Assembly: GCA_905160935.1 (NCBI GenBank)
Contig: CAJHZI010000533.1
Location: 2,322,001 to 2,386,000 of the forward strand
DNA length: 64,000 nt
Reading direction: 5' to 3'
From: Enchytraeus crypticus
Lineage: Eukaryota > Annelida > Clitellata > Enchytraeida > Enchytraeidae
Part shown: positions 26,384 through 39,522 of the stretch, piece by piece
Numbering within the stretch: the stretch's first letter is position 1
Layout of the letters: the number at the start of each line of letters is the position of its first letter
Made by a program: the position numbers and the translations under genes
Notes under the pieces: generated by a model
The model's input: only the letters and a program-made list of their open reading frames with translations
Told to the model about the DNA's origin: nothing
The model's database searches: none

Positions 26384-27028
26384 GCTTACAAAACTGGCAA
26401 AACAGTAATTGTAAACAATGCAGAAGGTACAATATAAATTACAATATAGCTATACACAAATTACATAAAAATACAAATATGCAATAATTAACTAACGACC
26501 AAAACATAAACACTATAACTTTAACAATTTAAATTCTAAAAGCAATACAAAATAACGTGTAACGGATCAACTATAACGGTAAAATAACGGTCAAAACTGT
26601 AAATTGATTTTTCAACAAAATAACTAGATAACGGATTAACAATATAACATAGAACTATGAACTAAGTTAAAAGCACGCCAATGAACTTAATCAAGTCTAA
26701 AACTATTCACTCAAGACGCTAAATTTCATTAAAATTCTTAGAAGATCGACATTGAAAATATTTGCTCAAAGAGTAGTAGGCCCTACTGCATGTCATGTGC
26801 TGCATGGATGTTTAAATAATATTAATGGTTTTTGAAGACATTGATTTATTTAAAGTAATAATATTCATAAACTGGTTAGAAAAGTTAACTGATTTAACTT
26901 TTAAACATTTTAATTGTTTAAACTTTTTTGGATTTAAGTCAACTGTAAGTTCATTTGAGAGAAAATGAACTTATAACATGAACTTGAGTTAATGATACAT
27001 ATATCTGTCTCATATACATATATGATAC
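26384..27028. other. AT-rich spacer, possibly LINE 5' UTR
   Basis: Follows directly upstream (in minus sense) of the endonuclease frame. No coding or repeat signal seen. Confidence 0.3.
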
Positions 27029-27063
27029 ATATATCTGTAGGCAGTGCACTAAGAGAAAGAGAG

Positions 27064-27100
<37 letters not shown>

Positions 27101-28020
27101 TCTGTCTCAGCAAAAGCTTGAAATGAAAGAGAAAATGGGCTTACTTATAGGCAGTTGTCAGAGCGTAGCATACCTCGCTCTCTCTCTTAGTGCACTGCCT
27201 ACTGGCAGGTCCATGGTATATAACACCTCCACTCTTCTCTGTCTTCCGCCTTCCTCTTCATTTCCACATATGAGTGGGTCTTTAAATCATCTAACATACC
27301 TAATCTCAGTCTGCCCCTGCCTCTTTTTCCTTCCATTCTACCTTCTATGACCTCTTTTAATAGACCTTCCCCCTTAGAATGTGTCCTATCTAACTCTTCT
27401 TCCTATTTCTTAATACATTTATCAACTGTCTATCTATGCTAACTCTCTCCAGAACTTCCTCATTTGTAACCTTTTGAGTCCAGCTAATTCTCTTCATTCT
27501 TCTCCAAATCCACATTTGCAACGCCCCCAGTTTCCTAATATCTTCCTTCCTTAAGGTCCATGTCTCACATCCATATTAAAGCGTGGTCCAAACCAAAGTT
27601 TTCTCTATCTTTATCTTTGTGTCTTTCTTTAGACTTTTTGTTAATAGTTCTTTTCTATTACCAAAGTCCGCTCTAGCTTGTGCAATCCTACTGCATATTT
27701 CCATCTCACATTTCCCGTCATCGGTTATAGTATGACCCAAATATTTGAAACTCCTTACCTGTTCCAATTTCGTACCATTTATTGTGATATTTACTTCACC
27801 TTTATTATTGGATACTCTCATAACTTTCGCCTTTTTATATTAATCTTCATGCTATATCTCAATGCCGTATCATTCAGCCTATCCATTATCTTCTGCAGTT
27901 CAATCTTGCTGCCCGCTACCATTCCTTGGTCATCTGCAAATCGTACATCTTGTAATAAATTCCCTCCTACTTTTATTCCTTCTTCCAAGTCATCCATGGC
28001 TTCCTCCAACATTGCCTCAG
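27029..28020 (-). mobile_element. RTE-like LINE (L-ag), RT end and 3' end, with GA tract
   Basis: The minus strand encodes DVRFADDQGMVAG and LNDTALRYSMKINIKR (27818-28012), then GEVNITINGTKLEQVRSFKY, LGHTITDDGKCEMEI and ARADFGNRKELLTK (27576-27821), the RT fingers-to-thumb region of RTE-like elements. It ends near 27190 with the shared ctaagagagagag 3' end, and a (ga) tract lies at 27056-27100. A second tiny 3' end in the opposite direction (agtgcactaagagaaagaga) sits at 27039-27060. Stops separate the frames. Confidence 0.78.
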
Positions 28021-28025
28021 CGTAA

Positions 28026-28262
28026 ATGTTAAACAGCAGACCTCGTTATACTAAGAAAAAACAGAGCTTCATTGCAAGCAGCATAGCAGGCTTCTCAAGA
28101 GCACCAAGCCTTTCTCTTTCTCGTACTACACCTCGTGTTTCTTTAATAGCAGAAAAGGAAGCAAGACGGAAGCTGTTGATGCCGCCACTGATGAGGAAAG
28201 CAAAAAGGGCTGCTAAATCTAAGAGCTATTCAATAGATCTTTTCGGTAATAGCTATAAATAG
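28026..28262 (+). CDS. Unrecognised basic reading frame, possible terminal exon
   Basis: Plus-strand open frame, 78 codons with stop, preceded by a plausible acceptor (gttaaacag). The product is basic and serine-rich (RYTKKKQSFIASS, RTTPRVSLIAEKEARRKLL, KRAAKSKSYSIDLFG). It is less AT-biased than its surroundings, and the junction with the LINE end at 28020 is abrupt. I do not recognise a family and found no upstream exon. It could be a real terminal exon, a processed fragment or chance. Confidence 0.3.
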   Translation: MLNSRPRYTKKKQSFIASSIAGFSRAPSLSLSRTTPRVSLIAEKEARRKLLMPPLMRKAKRAAKSKSYSIDLFGNSYK

Positions 28263-29014
28263 AACATCGGGGACACCAATTGTAAACAGTGGACAAGAAA
28301 ACGTAAACACTGCATAGAATACCATTGAAATGTACTAGTTCCTCAGAAAATTTCTAATACAAGCTTTCTTTAGAAATATTAATGTTAGTTACTTTACAAC
28401 CTACTGTACGGATATTACTTAAAGAATAACTTAACATGTATAGTTTAACTCTGACACCCATTATGACGATGTGAATGCATTATAACGAAGTTATAATGTA
28501 GTCCCATTACATTTACATGTAAATATGTGTATCAGATGTCAACATAAACAAACCAGTGTTTACATGCAACAAAATATGTTTTCAATTACCGAACTGATCT
28601 ATTAGCGACAACATAACTGCAATAAATATCATGCATCCGCCCAACACAGATGACATAGAAGTGTCAATTGCTGGTAATATCGTTAGTTTGGATTTGTAAA
28701 ATAATTGTTTAGTATATTATCTTTAAAGTTAATATAGTACTGTGTCTCCTGTTTTCTTATGTAACCATTTCTGACAAATTTGTGATAAATATAATTGAAT
28801 GAATGCTGTTTGTTAATGCCAGCACAACGGTTCACAATGCGTCCATGCTGTATGATGGACATTGATAGAATAGACGTTGATAGAATATTAATCATGTGTA
28901 GTTTGTGGTTATAACTGAAATGTTTATTCTGATATGAATTCATATGTAAGTTTGGACTTCATTTAACTAGTAGGCTATGTATTATTATAGTGGCGTGTGA
29001 TTTAGAAATAAAAT

Positions 29015-29058
<44 letters not shown>

Positions 29059-30347
29059 TCTCTTTGTTATTAATCCTTCATGTTGTAAGAGTAGGCCTAA
29101 TCCATTACCCTGAGAACTAATGTGGAGGTTCAAATTGCAGACAGTCGTCAGTCGTCAGAGCGATACAACACTGACGTCGCTAACTATGAAGCACTTTAGC
29201 GTAGGCTTCTCCGGGATATTCAGACTAGGCCTATGAATTGTTTACATTGCAAGTAATCTTAAATTACAAGTACTGTCATAGTATTGAATCTTTTAGCTGT
29301 TGCTCTATATGGTTTATATAACGTATACTCCAAACAACGGCACAGTCGAGTAGGCAACATGAATTTATCTCAAATTGCCATACAGATGAAGATTGGAGTA
29401 CTCGATTAGACTTTTCATATGACGATATTGATGTATAAATTGTATCACGATGGAATAAGAGGACAGATGACCAACTGAATAACCAACTTGACCTATGGAT
29501 GGCCTTTGATAACCAACTTTCTATTCGTATCTCTAGTTGAAAGCCTGCTCTAAATGAACAAATTAGAACGATTAAAGAGCAGTTTTCTCAAATCCGTCAT
29601 CTCTATAAGAATAAATTTCAGAGAGATTTTATAACTGCAGCCATATTCAAGAATATAGGCCTAATCATATATATTTAACTTGATTCATTTCCAAAGTATT
29701 CGGTAAAAACGAAATTCTTACTTTTGCATTGGTGAACTCAAACTACTCAATGACATTCCACTTTTTACAAATTTTATTGAATTGAAAGAAGAAAAGAGTA
29801 ATAAGAAATTCAAGAAGAAGATTATGAGAAGTCATAGGAAACGAAGTAGTAAATCACACCATTGAACGAGTTTGCGTTCTCCAATATTCTGTGAGAAATC
29901 GTTGTTAAAATTGTAACCTCCACGCACTATTTCCATTATGCCTACACTAAATATAATTTAAAACAGTCGAATACTACATTGTATTTTATTAACTTTAATA
30001 AATGTAGTGATAGTTGATACAGATGCGGGTCACAAGCACCGCCCATTAGCAATGCCAAATATAATACACAACTTCTAATGTCATATCAAATCATAAGGCA
30101 CAAGTATATCTACAGGTTCAAGAAGCATCGAATACTAAATGACCGAACTACTATCAAGTCATTAAAATCTTATCGATAGATTTCAGCATGAAACAGACTA
30201 CTCGGTGTTCATATGGTCTCGTGCATTTTGATTAATTATAATAATTTTATAATTGATTTTCATCATTGATTGATTAATTAATTATATAACTGTTTTTCAT
30301 CACAAAAATGTATATCCCAGTAGTTTGATGGTTGTTTCCCGCCGCTG
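28263..30347. other. Intergenic DNA with a (CT)n microsatellite
   Basis: Contains (ct) repeats at about 29019-29065. A faint coding-like stretch near 29460-29640 (RTIKEQFSQIRHLYKNKFQRDF after a stop) may be an old LINE piece. No gene was supported here. Confidence 0.4.
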
Positions 30348-31459
30348 CTAGACTTTCTTCTTTCCATCTGAAGTAGATTCCTTCCTCTGCTGCTTCGGCT
30401 TCTTCTTGTCGGCTCTCTGACGTCTTGACGTCAACTTACACAGGAAGAAAACTGCTCAAATCAATCAATCGATCCATCAGTAATTTAATCCATCAAGCAG
30501 TCGGTCAATAAGTCTGGGGTCAAACGAATGGTGGGTGAGTGAGTGAATGGGTGAGTGAATCAGTCAGTCAATCAATTAATTAATCAATCAATCAGTTAGT
30601 ATCAGTCAATCTATCAATAAATCAGTCAGTAAGCCAGTCAGTCAGTCGGTTAGTCAATCAATCCATCTATCAGTCAGTAGGATGGTCTAGTAGTTAGGAT
30701 GCTTGATAAATACTATTTTGAAACTCGGTCGATGCTAGTACAATAGTGATATTGATACAAAAAATTCCAAAAATTGAAATTTCATTACATAGCACTATAA
30801 CTTATTTTAAATTTTATTTTATTGCAAAATATTTATAGTCACTAGTCCAACAAGTAAAATAGCTTTAGTTCAGTCACTCAATCAATAAGTATGCTTCATT
30901 CTTTCAATCAGATCTCTGTAGATTCCTGACTCTGTCATCGTAATACTACGACGATTTAATTGCGTATGGGAAAAATAAGATCGACGCTCGAGGTATTTTT
31001 AATTTAAGCCCAGTCGAACATTGGTTAAGAACACAGTTACATTGGTCTCATATACCGTCTTCAGGAAGAGTCTTCTTAAATTAAGATCAACTTTATATTT
31101 TGCAGATGATTCGTACAGGATTGTTTCTAAGTTTGAGAGGTTTAAGAAAGTTAAAGTTTTTACTGCCCGTAGAAAATCGGATGTTAAACGAATTTCAATT
31201 AGCCTATTACGAAACTTGAATCGCCAACAAACTTTAGATAGTTTAAATTGAAGCATAGTTTAAACAATACTTATTCGTTACATGAAATATTATGAAATCA
31301 TGTGTTAACCTTATCATAAGCAGACTCCCCAAGAATAATGGTATATCAAAAGGAATGTTTTTAGATGATTGAAAGATTCACCCATGTATGGAAATGGAAG
31401 AGTAAAACGGATGAGTAGAGACGTTATATATAATGGACCTACCAATAGGCAGTGCAGTG

Positions 31460-31493
<34 letters not shown>

Positions 31494-32135
31494 AAGAAAG
31501 AGATAGATATTAGCCTAATAACAAGAAGTTGGACTTTTTAACATTGGACAGGAACTCAGGTTGACTAGTTCCTTTGGATTTCAGCAATATTTTTGTCATC
31601 CTTAATTTAATGTCATGTTTTGGCTTTTAAAGTTTGCACAAAATTTGAGAACAGTTTTCGTTATTAAATGGCGACATAGAAGAGAGAAGGCGTTATAAAT
31701 AGCATATACCATGGACCTGGCAGAAGTGAGCATACTGACAGAGACACATAACAAGAGACACAAGAGACTGACAGAGACACATAACAAGAGACACAAGTCT
31801 ATAACCCTGCAATAAGTAACAGAGCTTTCAGTTAATACACTAGTACTATAATCATAATTACTTGATAATTCTCACTTAATTTGCATATTTACCGCAGGCT
31901 ACACTTAGAATACAAGATTATACTTACTGATAATAGCTGACACAAGCATTGCCATACACACGGCCAGCCATTTTCCCTCAGGAATAAAACCGCTCGCTGT
32001 TGTTTGAAAGTTAACAATCTTCTGCAGTAAATCCTGTAAGAATGACTCGCTCTTTTCGGTCGAGTCCGTCGTCAATGTTTCTCTGACCACCTCCTCGAAT
32101 ACCGTCTCTACAGTCTCTTGAGCATCTTCCGCCAT
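30348..32135 (-). CDS. Small single-pass membrane protein, two exons
   Basis: Exon 1 is 31928-32135 (ATG GCG GAA GAT..., donor A|gtaagt, phase 1) and exon 2 is 30348-30451 (acceptor gagcag, stop TAG). The join gives about 103 residues. The first about 55 are acidic (MAEDAQETVETVFEEVV, then SFLQDLLQKIVNF). A hydrophobic segment runs across the splice (KWLAVCMAMLVSAII then FFLCKL), and a lysine/arginine-rich tail follows (SRRQRADKKKPKQQ to DGKKKV). That suggests a type-III-like, C-terminus-in topology with a basic cytosolic tail. Continuity of the hydrophobic helix across the intron is the main support. I do not recognise the family. Upstream ATG codons in the same frame exist; this one is chosen for its context and the acidic start. 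Confidence 0.62.
30460..30680. repeat. (TCAA/TCAG)n low-complexity tract
   Basis: Runs such as caatcaatcaatcag and cagtcagtcagtcgg, inside the intron of the small membrane-protein gene and next to its exon 2. Confidence 0.75.
31310..31500 (+). mobile_element. 3' end of RTE-like LINE family L-ag
   Basis: Reads ccccaagaataatggtatat, then a degraded copy of the gatgattgaaagattcaccc segment, then ggcagtgcagtgagagagag with a (ga) tail. It lies in the intron of the small membrane-protein gene, on the opposite strand. Confidence 0.7.
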
Positions 32136-32279
32136 GTTTGCACTTGACGCTTCTACAACGGCTGAGAGTGAAAAGAACGATGCAGAGCAAAGCGCAGATG
32201 ATATTGGACATTTGACACGTGTGGACATATACCTGTGAAATTATATTAGCCTGAGTTGCCAAGTTCCAATTTATATAAC

Positions 32280-32432
32280 AAAACATAACGGCACACTGGG
32301 ACAGGAAGCACAGATGCTTGTTTAAGACTCATTTCCTCCTTCCCCTCCATGGTAATCGTTGCCTTTTGACGGCGGATCAATTCAAGCCGGCGCGGATTTA
32401 AGAATAACCTTCCATCACCCTGGGAATACTAT
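32280..32432 (-). repeat. Dispersed repeat E, about 150 bp
   Basis: Reverse complement begins cccagggtgatggaaggtta and ends ccagtgtgccgttatg. It matches 51140-51308 along its whole length with scattered changes. It lies about 150 bp upstream of the ATG of the small membrane-protein gene. Class unknown. Confidence 0.75.
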
Positions 32433-33280
32433 TAGTTGATTTTATTTGATTTTTGCATTAACGGATTAGAAAATAGTATTGATGCCTTCGATAAAACTCC
32501 GTGTCCAAAGCGCACCAGTTAAATTTAAAACAGCGTCTAGCTTAGAGAGATTTTGCGGTTGAAGTAGTTTTTCGTTGTATTTTTAACCTTGTTAGAGGTC
32601 TCTTGAAACAGCTCGGTTTAGATGTTGTCTGCTTTACAGTGATACATGCGATACAAGACAAAATTGACGTTAAATCGATATCATTAAAAAGGTTTCAACA
32701 TTGACTTCAGTGATGTCATTACAGTAGCATATCAAGTGGTTCAATAAACTTGAAAATACAGAAGTGGATGAAACTATTGTTAATTTGTTATAATTCAAGT
32801 GTAACTATATCTCATGATTTCTGGCTAACCGTGCTCTCTAGCAGTTTTCATATGTGTCAGACTAATCGATCCAGCCAATTAAAACTCCACGTTTCACACG
32901 GACCATCTATTTCGCCACGTCCTCAACGAAACACCTGGCGTCCCATCCAGCACAGAACTACTGTTAAGTCAAGTTCTTTAAGCCGACCTAATTAATCCTG
33001 AGGAAATATTTAAGCGGCAGATCTCTAAGTTTGTTCGTTATAATATGTTTATGGTTTGTTAAATTCTTAAATATCCATCACCTAACGAGTCGAGATATAA
33101 TTTGCTAATTGGTCAGTATTATAAAAGTGCAAGAAATTTTAAAGACTGCATTATTGTTTTTTATGCATATTATTAACGGATTGTGTCTTCTTGTTTGTGT
33201 GGTTTTAAAATGTGGAAGTGTAGTGATATTTAAGTACTGGTTAATATTGGTCTCAATAAGCATTCTGCGCTTTATGACTC
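32433..33280. other. Intergenic, no recognised feature
   Basis: A short open frame at 32750-32995 has no recognisable motif and no splice support. Nothing else seen. Confidence 0.4.
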
Positions 33281-33492
33281 AGTGAGCTGTTATACAGTTA
33301 TGCTATGTTAAAAGTTATGTTATGTTAACAGTTCTGTGTTGTTATACAGTTATGTTATGTTAACAGTTACGTGCTATTACACAATTACGTTTTGTTAACA
33401 GTTATGTTATGTTAATAGTTATGTTATGTTAACAGTTATGTTATGTTAACAGTTATGTTATGTTATACAGTTATGTTATGTTAAGGGTTGTT
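33281..33492. repeat. 16-bp minisatellite (gttatgttatgttaac)
   Basis: About a dozen variable units of the form ttatgttatgttaacag, some with an inserted tacag. Confidence 0.85.
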
Positions 33493-34254
33493 ACAACGCG
33501 TCTTGTAATTATCCAATGCAACAGAGAATTTAAGCAAGAAGCCCTGCGATTAGGCTTACAGGCTTATAGTAGGCCCATAGTAGGCTTATAGTAGGGTTAT
33601 TTGCTAATATTTGTCGGTCATAGTTGCTGCCGGTCTACCAATGTCAACATTAATACATATTCAGACATGTTGTATTGATCTGACGCTCTCAGTTATATCC
33701 TCCGTCTTTCGCAGCGTACCTTCTAAAAAGTCCATAACATGTACCTTCTAACAGCGTACCTTCTAAAAGGTCCATAACATGTAACTCTTTCAACCAATTC
33801 TATTCTAATTTTTCAAATCTCTCTATCAGAAGATGTTATTAAATCGTCTATTATCCTTTGTCTCGGTCGTCCTCTACCTCTTTTCTCATACATTACTCCT
33901 TGTAATACTTCTATCAGTAACCCATCCACAGCGAAATTACTCATGCTAACGAATTACAATACATCAATACCACCATTGATGAATGAACAAGTGAAATCTA
34001 ATGCAGGTCTGGAGGGTAATTTTCTTTTGGGAAGAATGGTGATCACACCGTCAAAATTAAGAATACAATGTTGTGTTGTAAGTCAGCCTTGGCAATGAAT
34101 CAGTCCCATGAGCCAATCAAATCTCTGAAATACAGAATATTTATATTTATACTACAAATAACCTTTAAAACATACAAGTCCAGAGCTAGTATCGCACGTG
34201 GCTTTGAAACGATAAGCTGGCGGATATCAATTCTCCTGGATCTTTACTCACTCC
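33493..34254. other. Intergenic, short direct duplication only
   Basis: Two copies of gtaccttctaaaaagtccataacatg-type sequence near 33718 and 33758. No gene supported. Confidence 0.4.
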
Positions 34255-34388
34255 ATCAATTCCACTAACTCCACCCAGTCTACTCCAGTTACTCCACCCA
34301 CTTCAGTGACTCCACCCACTTCAGTGACTCCAACCACTTCAGTTACTCCACCCACTTCAGCAACTCAACCCACTGAAAGGAGTCAGAA
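34255..34388. repeat. 18-bp minisatellite
   Basis: About six units of acttcagtgactccaccc with small changes. The plus strand would encode TPPTSV-type repeats but lies in no supported gene. Confidence 0.8.
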
Positions 34389-34682
34389 CGAGTCAAGGGG
34401 AGTAGGGAGAACGGAATAGCAGCTTCAGTCTTACATAGAAGACGGTGAAAACTCGAGAGAGACAACAACTACACATAATACGTGCGCTTGCAAAAGTTCG
34501 TTAAAGTTAATTCACATTGATTGAATTACAACATGTTTGTCGACAGTGACATTTATTTCCTAAATCATTCAACAGATGACAGTAGAAATATCAGCAGTTA
34601 CAATGATGAGTATGACCGCATAAAATATATTTATCAATTGAATATTCAGTACGACATTCTATACAGTTTAACAAAAGATAAA

Positions 34683-34920
34683 AGTAAAAACACACATTAT
34701 AGTGAAATGATCAACTATGTTGATATCTATCACTTTTTAACACCACATGTTTAATCCGTTAGGCAATTTTTTCCATTTTCCGTATAACCAGTCCAGTGAA
34801 TGTCCGAGATTTTACTCTTAGATCAGCGCGGCTGGGATTCGAACCCAAGAGGTTTCAATTCACCTCAGGTTCTGTCATTTAAAACTTCATGACGTTATCC
34901 ATTGCGCTATTGAGACATTC
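34683..34920 (-). mobile_element. SINE family A, near full length
   Basis: Same layout as 2953-3210: on the minus strand a B box ggttcgaatccc, body gatctaagagtaaaatctcg and a tail ending tataatgtgtg. The tRNA-like head is shortened. Confidence 0.78.
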
Positions 34921-35109
34921 ATTGAGATGTTCAGTACATGCGCTCAACACTAACAGCTATGTTTGGCCATTGGGATCAACGACGGCGATGGTCGGGTTTC
35001 ATTGTAAATGGGTCAACGGTACACTGACGTTTTGAAGCCCATCGGGCTTCTGATCTTGATGTTAAACCCTCATCACCAGTCAGTATTATATAGTTCACGT
35101 AGTCGAGTA

Positions 35110-35250
35110 CTCTTAAACCAAACAGTAAAAAGCTGGTAAAGCAAATGTTAACGTCGGTTTTCTCACTCGAAAGCCCAGGATTTGAACCCCGCACATACTG
35201 ATCCACGGTCGAATATCTTACTGACATCGCCACTTGCTCCAGCCACACGA
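35110..35250 (-). mobile_element. SINE family B, full length
   Basis: Minus strand: ggctggagcaagtggcgatgtc head, B box ggttcaaatcctgggc, and gaaaaccgacgttaac body end. Apparent open frames across it are by-products of the SINE. Confidence 0.8.
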
Positions 35251-36544
35251 GTATAAGTAGTACTAGTATTACACGAGACATTCACTGCAGATATAACCTG
35301 GTCTATAACAGATGGGTGTGTATAACTCACACCGTACAGGGGAATGAGAATCCCGCTACATACATGAGAACACAGCTAAATACCTCACACCACATTCCTA
35401 CACGACAAATGGACCCATGAATCAAAAGAGTAACTAATATGAGATTACACGTATCGTGGTTTCGATCACGGCCAATAATTACCAGACTTCAATTAAAACT
35501 CTTTGTTCAGTCAGTCTTATAAAAATCTCCAGACTAAGTCAAACTACAATCTAAGTGTAAACCAGTAACAAATTTACAATTTATTGAGCTAATGCGTGAA
35601 ATCAAGAACTTAAACCTTCATGAAACATGTGCAGTAGCATTAACCAAACTCTGAGAATGCAGATAGAATAAGAGCAAATAATTATAACATATTGATTATT
35701 TTCAATATGTTACAAAATGATATCAAATTTATACAATTATAGTAAAACCAAATAACTATACGAATTTTATCTAAAGTTAAGTAACGAACGACTCAAACAA
35801 CAGATTTCAATGCGTTAACAGAAACAGCCAAATGGTTACACAAATTTACTAAGAAACAAGATTTAGACCTACGCAAACATCAGTAGCTCATATACACACG
35901 TCCATACATACCTGTGTCTAAGCCAATAATTAAACGTCGCAAAATTGTTTAAATTATTATATACAAATGAAAATAAATAAAACAATACGCATGATAAGGT
36001 TGCTATCAAAGTATGTCAACTATCCAGCTACATCTGATACAAAATCTTCATTTACAGACACCTTACGATACAGAAGTTACTGGAAAATGCAACATTTAAT
36101 AAAGAAGAAAACACAATAGAACGTAAACGCTTTACATTCTAAGGTAAAGCCAATACTAGGACTGATATCGATGGGCAGTATTACTTCATTGAGTATATGC
36201 CAATAAAATAAACGTATAATAAATATGTAATACAATTTTTACTACTACTCCTGTCAGCATACTACTCCAATGAAATTTCCGTGTATTTTCACGTATAATA
36301 AATAGATGTAAAGTTGATACTTAGGCTAGAGCTTCTCAAGGCTGTAACTTGCCTTCAAATACGTTTGAAAGTGATTTGCCATTGCCTTCTCAACTCCTAG
36401 TTAGAAGCTTCTTACGACAAACGCGACTATGTTAGATTTGGATTATATGAAGCCAAAGTCCAAACAGGATAATTTAAAACAGTAACTTTGTCTTAACGAA
36501 CACATGCGTACAACCACAGATAAGTCGTTATCTTTATCTGACAA
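35251..36544. other. Intergenic, no recognised feature
   Basis: AT-rich. A short stretch near 36360-36425 (tttgccattgccttctcaac) may be a decayed end of repeat C. No gene or RNA seen. Confidence 0.4.
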
Positions 36545-38021
<1,477 letters not shown>

Positions 38022-38296
38022 CTGACGTCGTTCATCACGTGACTCTGACTTCGTGCATCACGCGACTTTGACTTCGTTCATCACGTGAATTTTACTTCGT
38101 TCATCACGTGACTCTGACTTCATTCATCACGTGAATTTGACTTCGTTCATCACGTGACTCTGACGTCGTTCATCACGTGACTTTGACTTCATTCATCACG
38201 TGACTTTGACTTCGTTCATCACGTGACTTTGACGCCGTTCATCACGTGACTTTGACGCCGTTCATCACGTGACACTGACGACGTTCGTCACGTGAT
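38022..38296. repeat. 23-bp minisatellite with TCACGTGA in almost every unit
   Basis: Around eleven or twelve units of gttcatcacgtgactctgac type, period 23 bp. The palindrome tcacgtga is kept in nearly all; one unit has cacgcg. Flanking positions vary more (ttcg, gtcg, gccg). Confidence 0.92.
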
Positions 38297-38479
38297 ATTT
38301 ACACAGTTTAAATGACGCATCTAAAATGAGATTCTCTTTATTTTAAGTTTTGTTTCCAACTTAAAACACAAAAAGACCAAAATTAAGCTCAGCCGCACAT
38401 CCGACTGGCACTGTTTAGGATCCATTTTTTATTTAACATATGTTCTTTCAAATCGCTTTGCAAATCGATTTGCAGTTAT

Positions 38480-38550
38480 ATGCGATGCGGGAACGTACCT
38501 GGCATCATCCTTGTACGGGGCAACGGACGTTAAACCTTAATTATTATTAT
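38480..38550 (+). mobile_element. CR1-like LINE 3' tail
   Basis: ggcatcatccttgtacgggg then acggacgttaaaccttaatt and (att)n; the same end as the LINE at 53690-55640. Confidence 0.55.
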
Positions 38551-38811
38551 TATTACTTTATTAATATTATATATTCTCCTCCTACTAAATTTTCAGACAC
38601 CTACGGCAATAATTAAAAAATATCCAAGCAACACAACAGAGTCAAAATCATACCCAAAACAGATTATGACTTTAAACGGTGATATACTTATAAAACAAGT
38701 TTAGATATCAGCCAAGGATTGAATGATATTTATATCAAGGATTATATTTTAGGATTTACATAAGAGTTTTTCACCGGGATACCAAAATAATAGACCAACC
38801 TTTAACTACAC

Positions 38812-39010
38812 GTGTCATAACAGACGACTTCTAAGGCAAACACTGAGCAAGGCAAAAGGAAAACCATCTCAGAAGCCATATTTTCCCAAGTTATAGGCTA
38901 TATATGGTATAGATAAAGCATAGCCTTTTGTGATGGGATTAACCTGCTAATCTGTGGAGTGCTCTATATGGTGCGTGAAAGCAACTTTGAGTACGATTAT
39001 GTACCTTGAA
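38812..39010 (-). repeat. Repeat C, partial, inverted relative to the copy at 39143
   Basis: Contains aaggcaaaaggaaaaccatc, cccaagttataggctatata and a 3' part matching the start of repeat C. Truncated to about 200 bp. Confidence 0.65.
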
Positions 39011-39057
39011 TTGGCCATTTAGCAGAAGACTAGAGAGTTTAAAATCGGTTCATAATG

Positions 39058-39115
39058 TTATAATAATAATGGCTTAACGTCCGTTTCCTCCCACAAGGAT
39101 GATTTCAGGGTTATT
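39058..39115 (-). mobile_element. CR1-like LINE 3' tail
   Basis: ataataataatggcttaacg followed by tccgtttcctcccac and gatgatttcaggg; minus-strand 3' terminus as at 53690. Confidence 0.5.
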
Positions 39116-39142
39116 ATATTATAGTACTAATATAATCTCCTT

Positions 39143-39522
39143 CTTCAGTACACTGCCATGTGGCAGGTTCAAGGTACATATTCATACTCAAAGTCAGCTT
39201 TCTCGCTCGCTTCATAAGAGCACTCCTTAGATCAACTAGTTAATCCCTTCACAAAAGCTATGCCTTATCCATATCCATTCCTTATGTAGCCTATATCTTG
39301 GGAAAAGTATGGCTTCTGAGGTGGTTTCCCGTAGCCTTCCTCAGTTAGATGGATTAAGTACCATTTAATCCAGGGGGAAAATATTTCATGACGAGGTGGG
39401 TCCCCTCTTGCCATCCTCAGCTCCTGCCTTAGTCGCCTCTTACGTACACGCAGCAGATTATTTGCGGTTGCCCTATTCTGCAGTGGTCCAACCACACCCG
39501 AGTACAACACGGGGAACTAATA
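39143..39522 (+). repeat. Repeat C, full copy
   Basis: Closely matches 19795-20168 from cttcagtacactgccatgtg to gagtacaacacggggaa. With 38812-39010 it forms an inverted pair about 130 bp apart. Confidence 0.75.

Noticed and set aside
34521..35281. Open frames of 77-101 codons
   Set aside because: They run through SINE A and SINE B copies.
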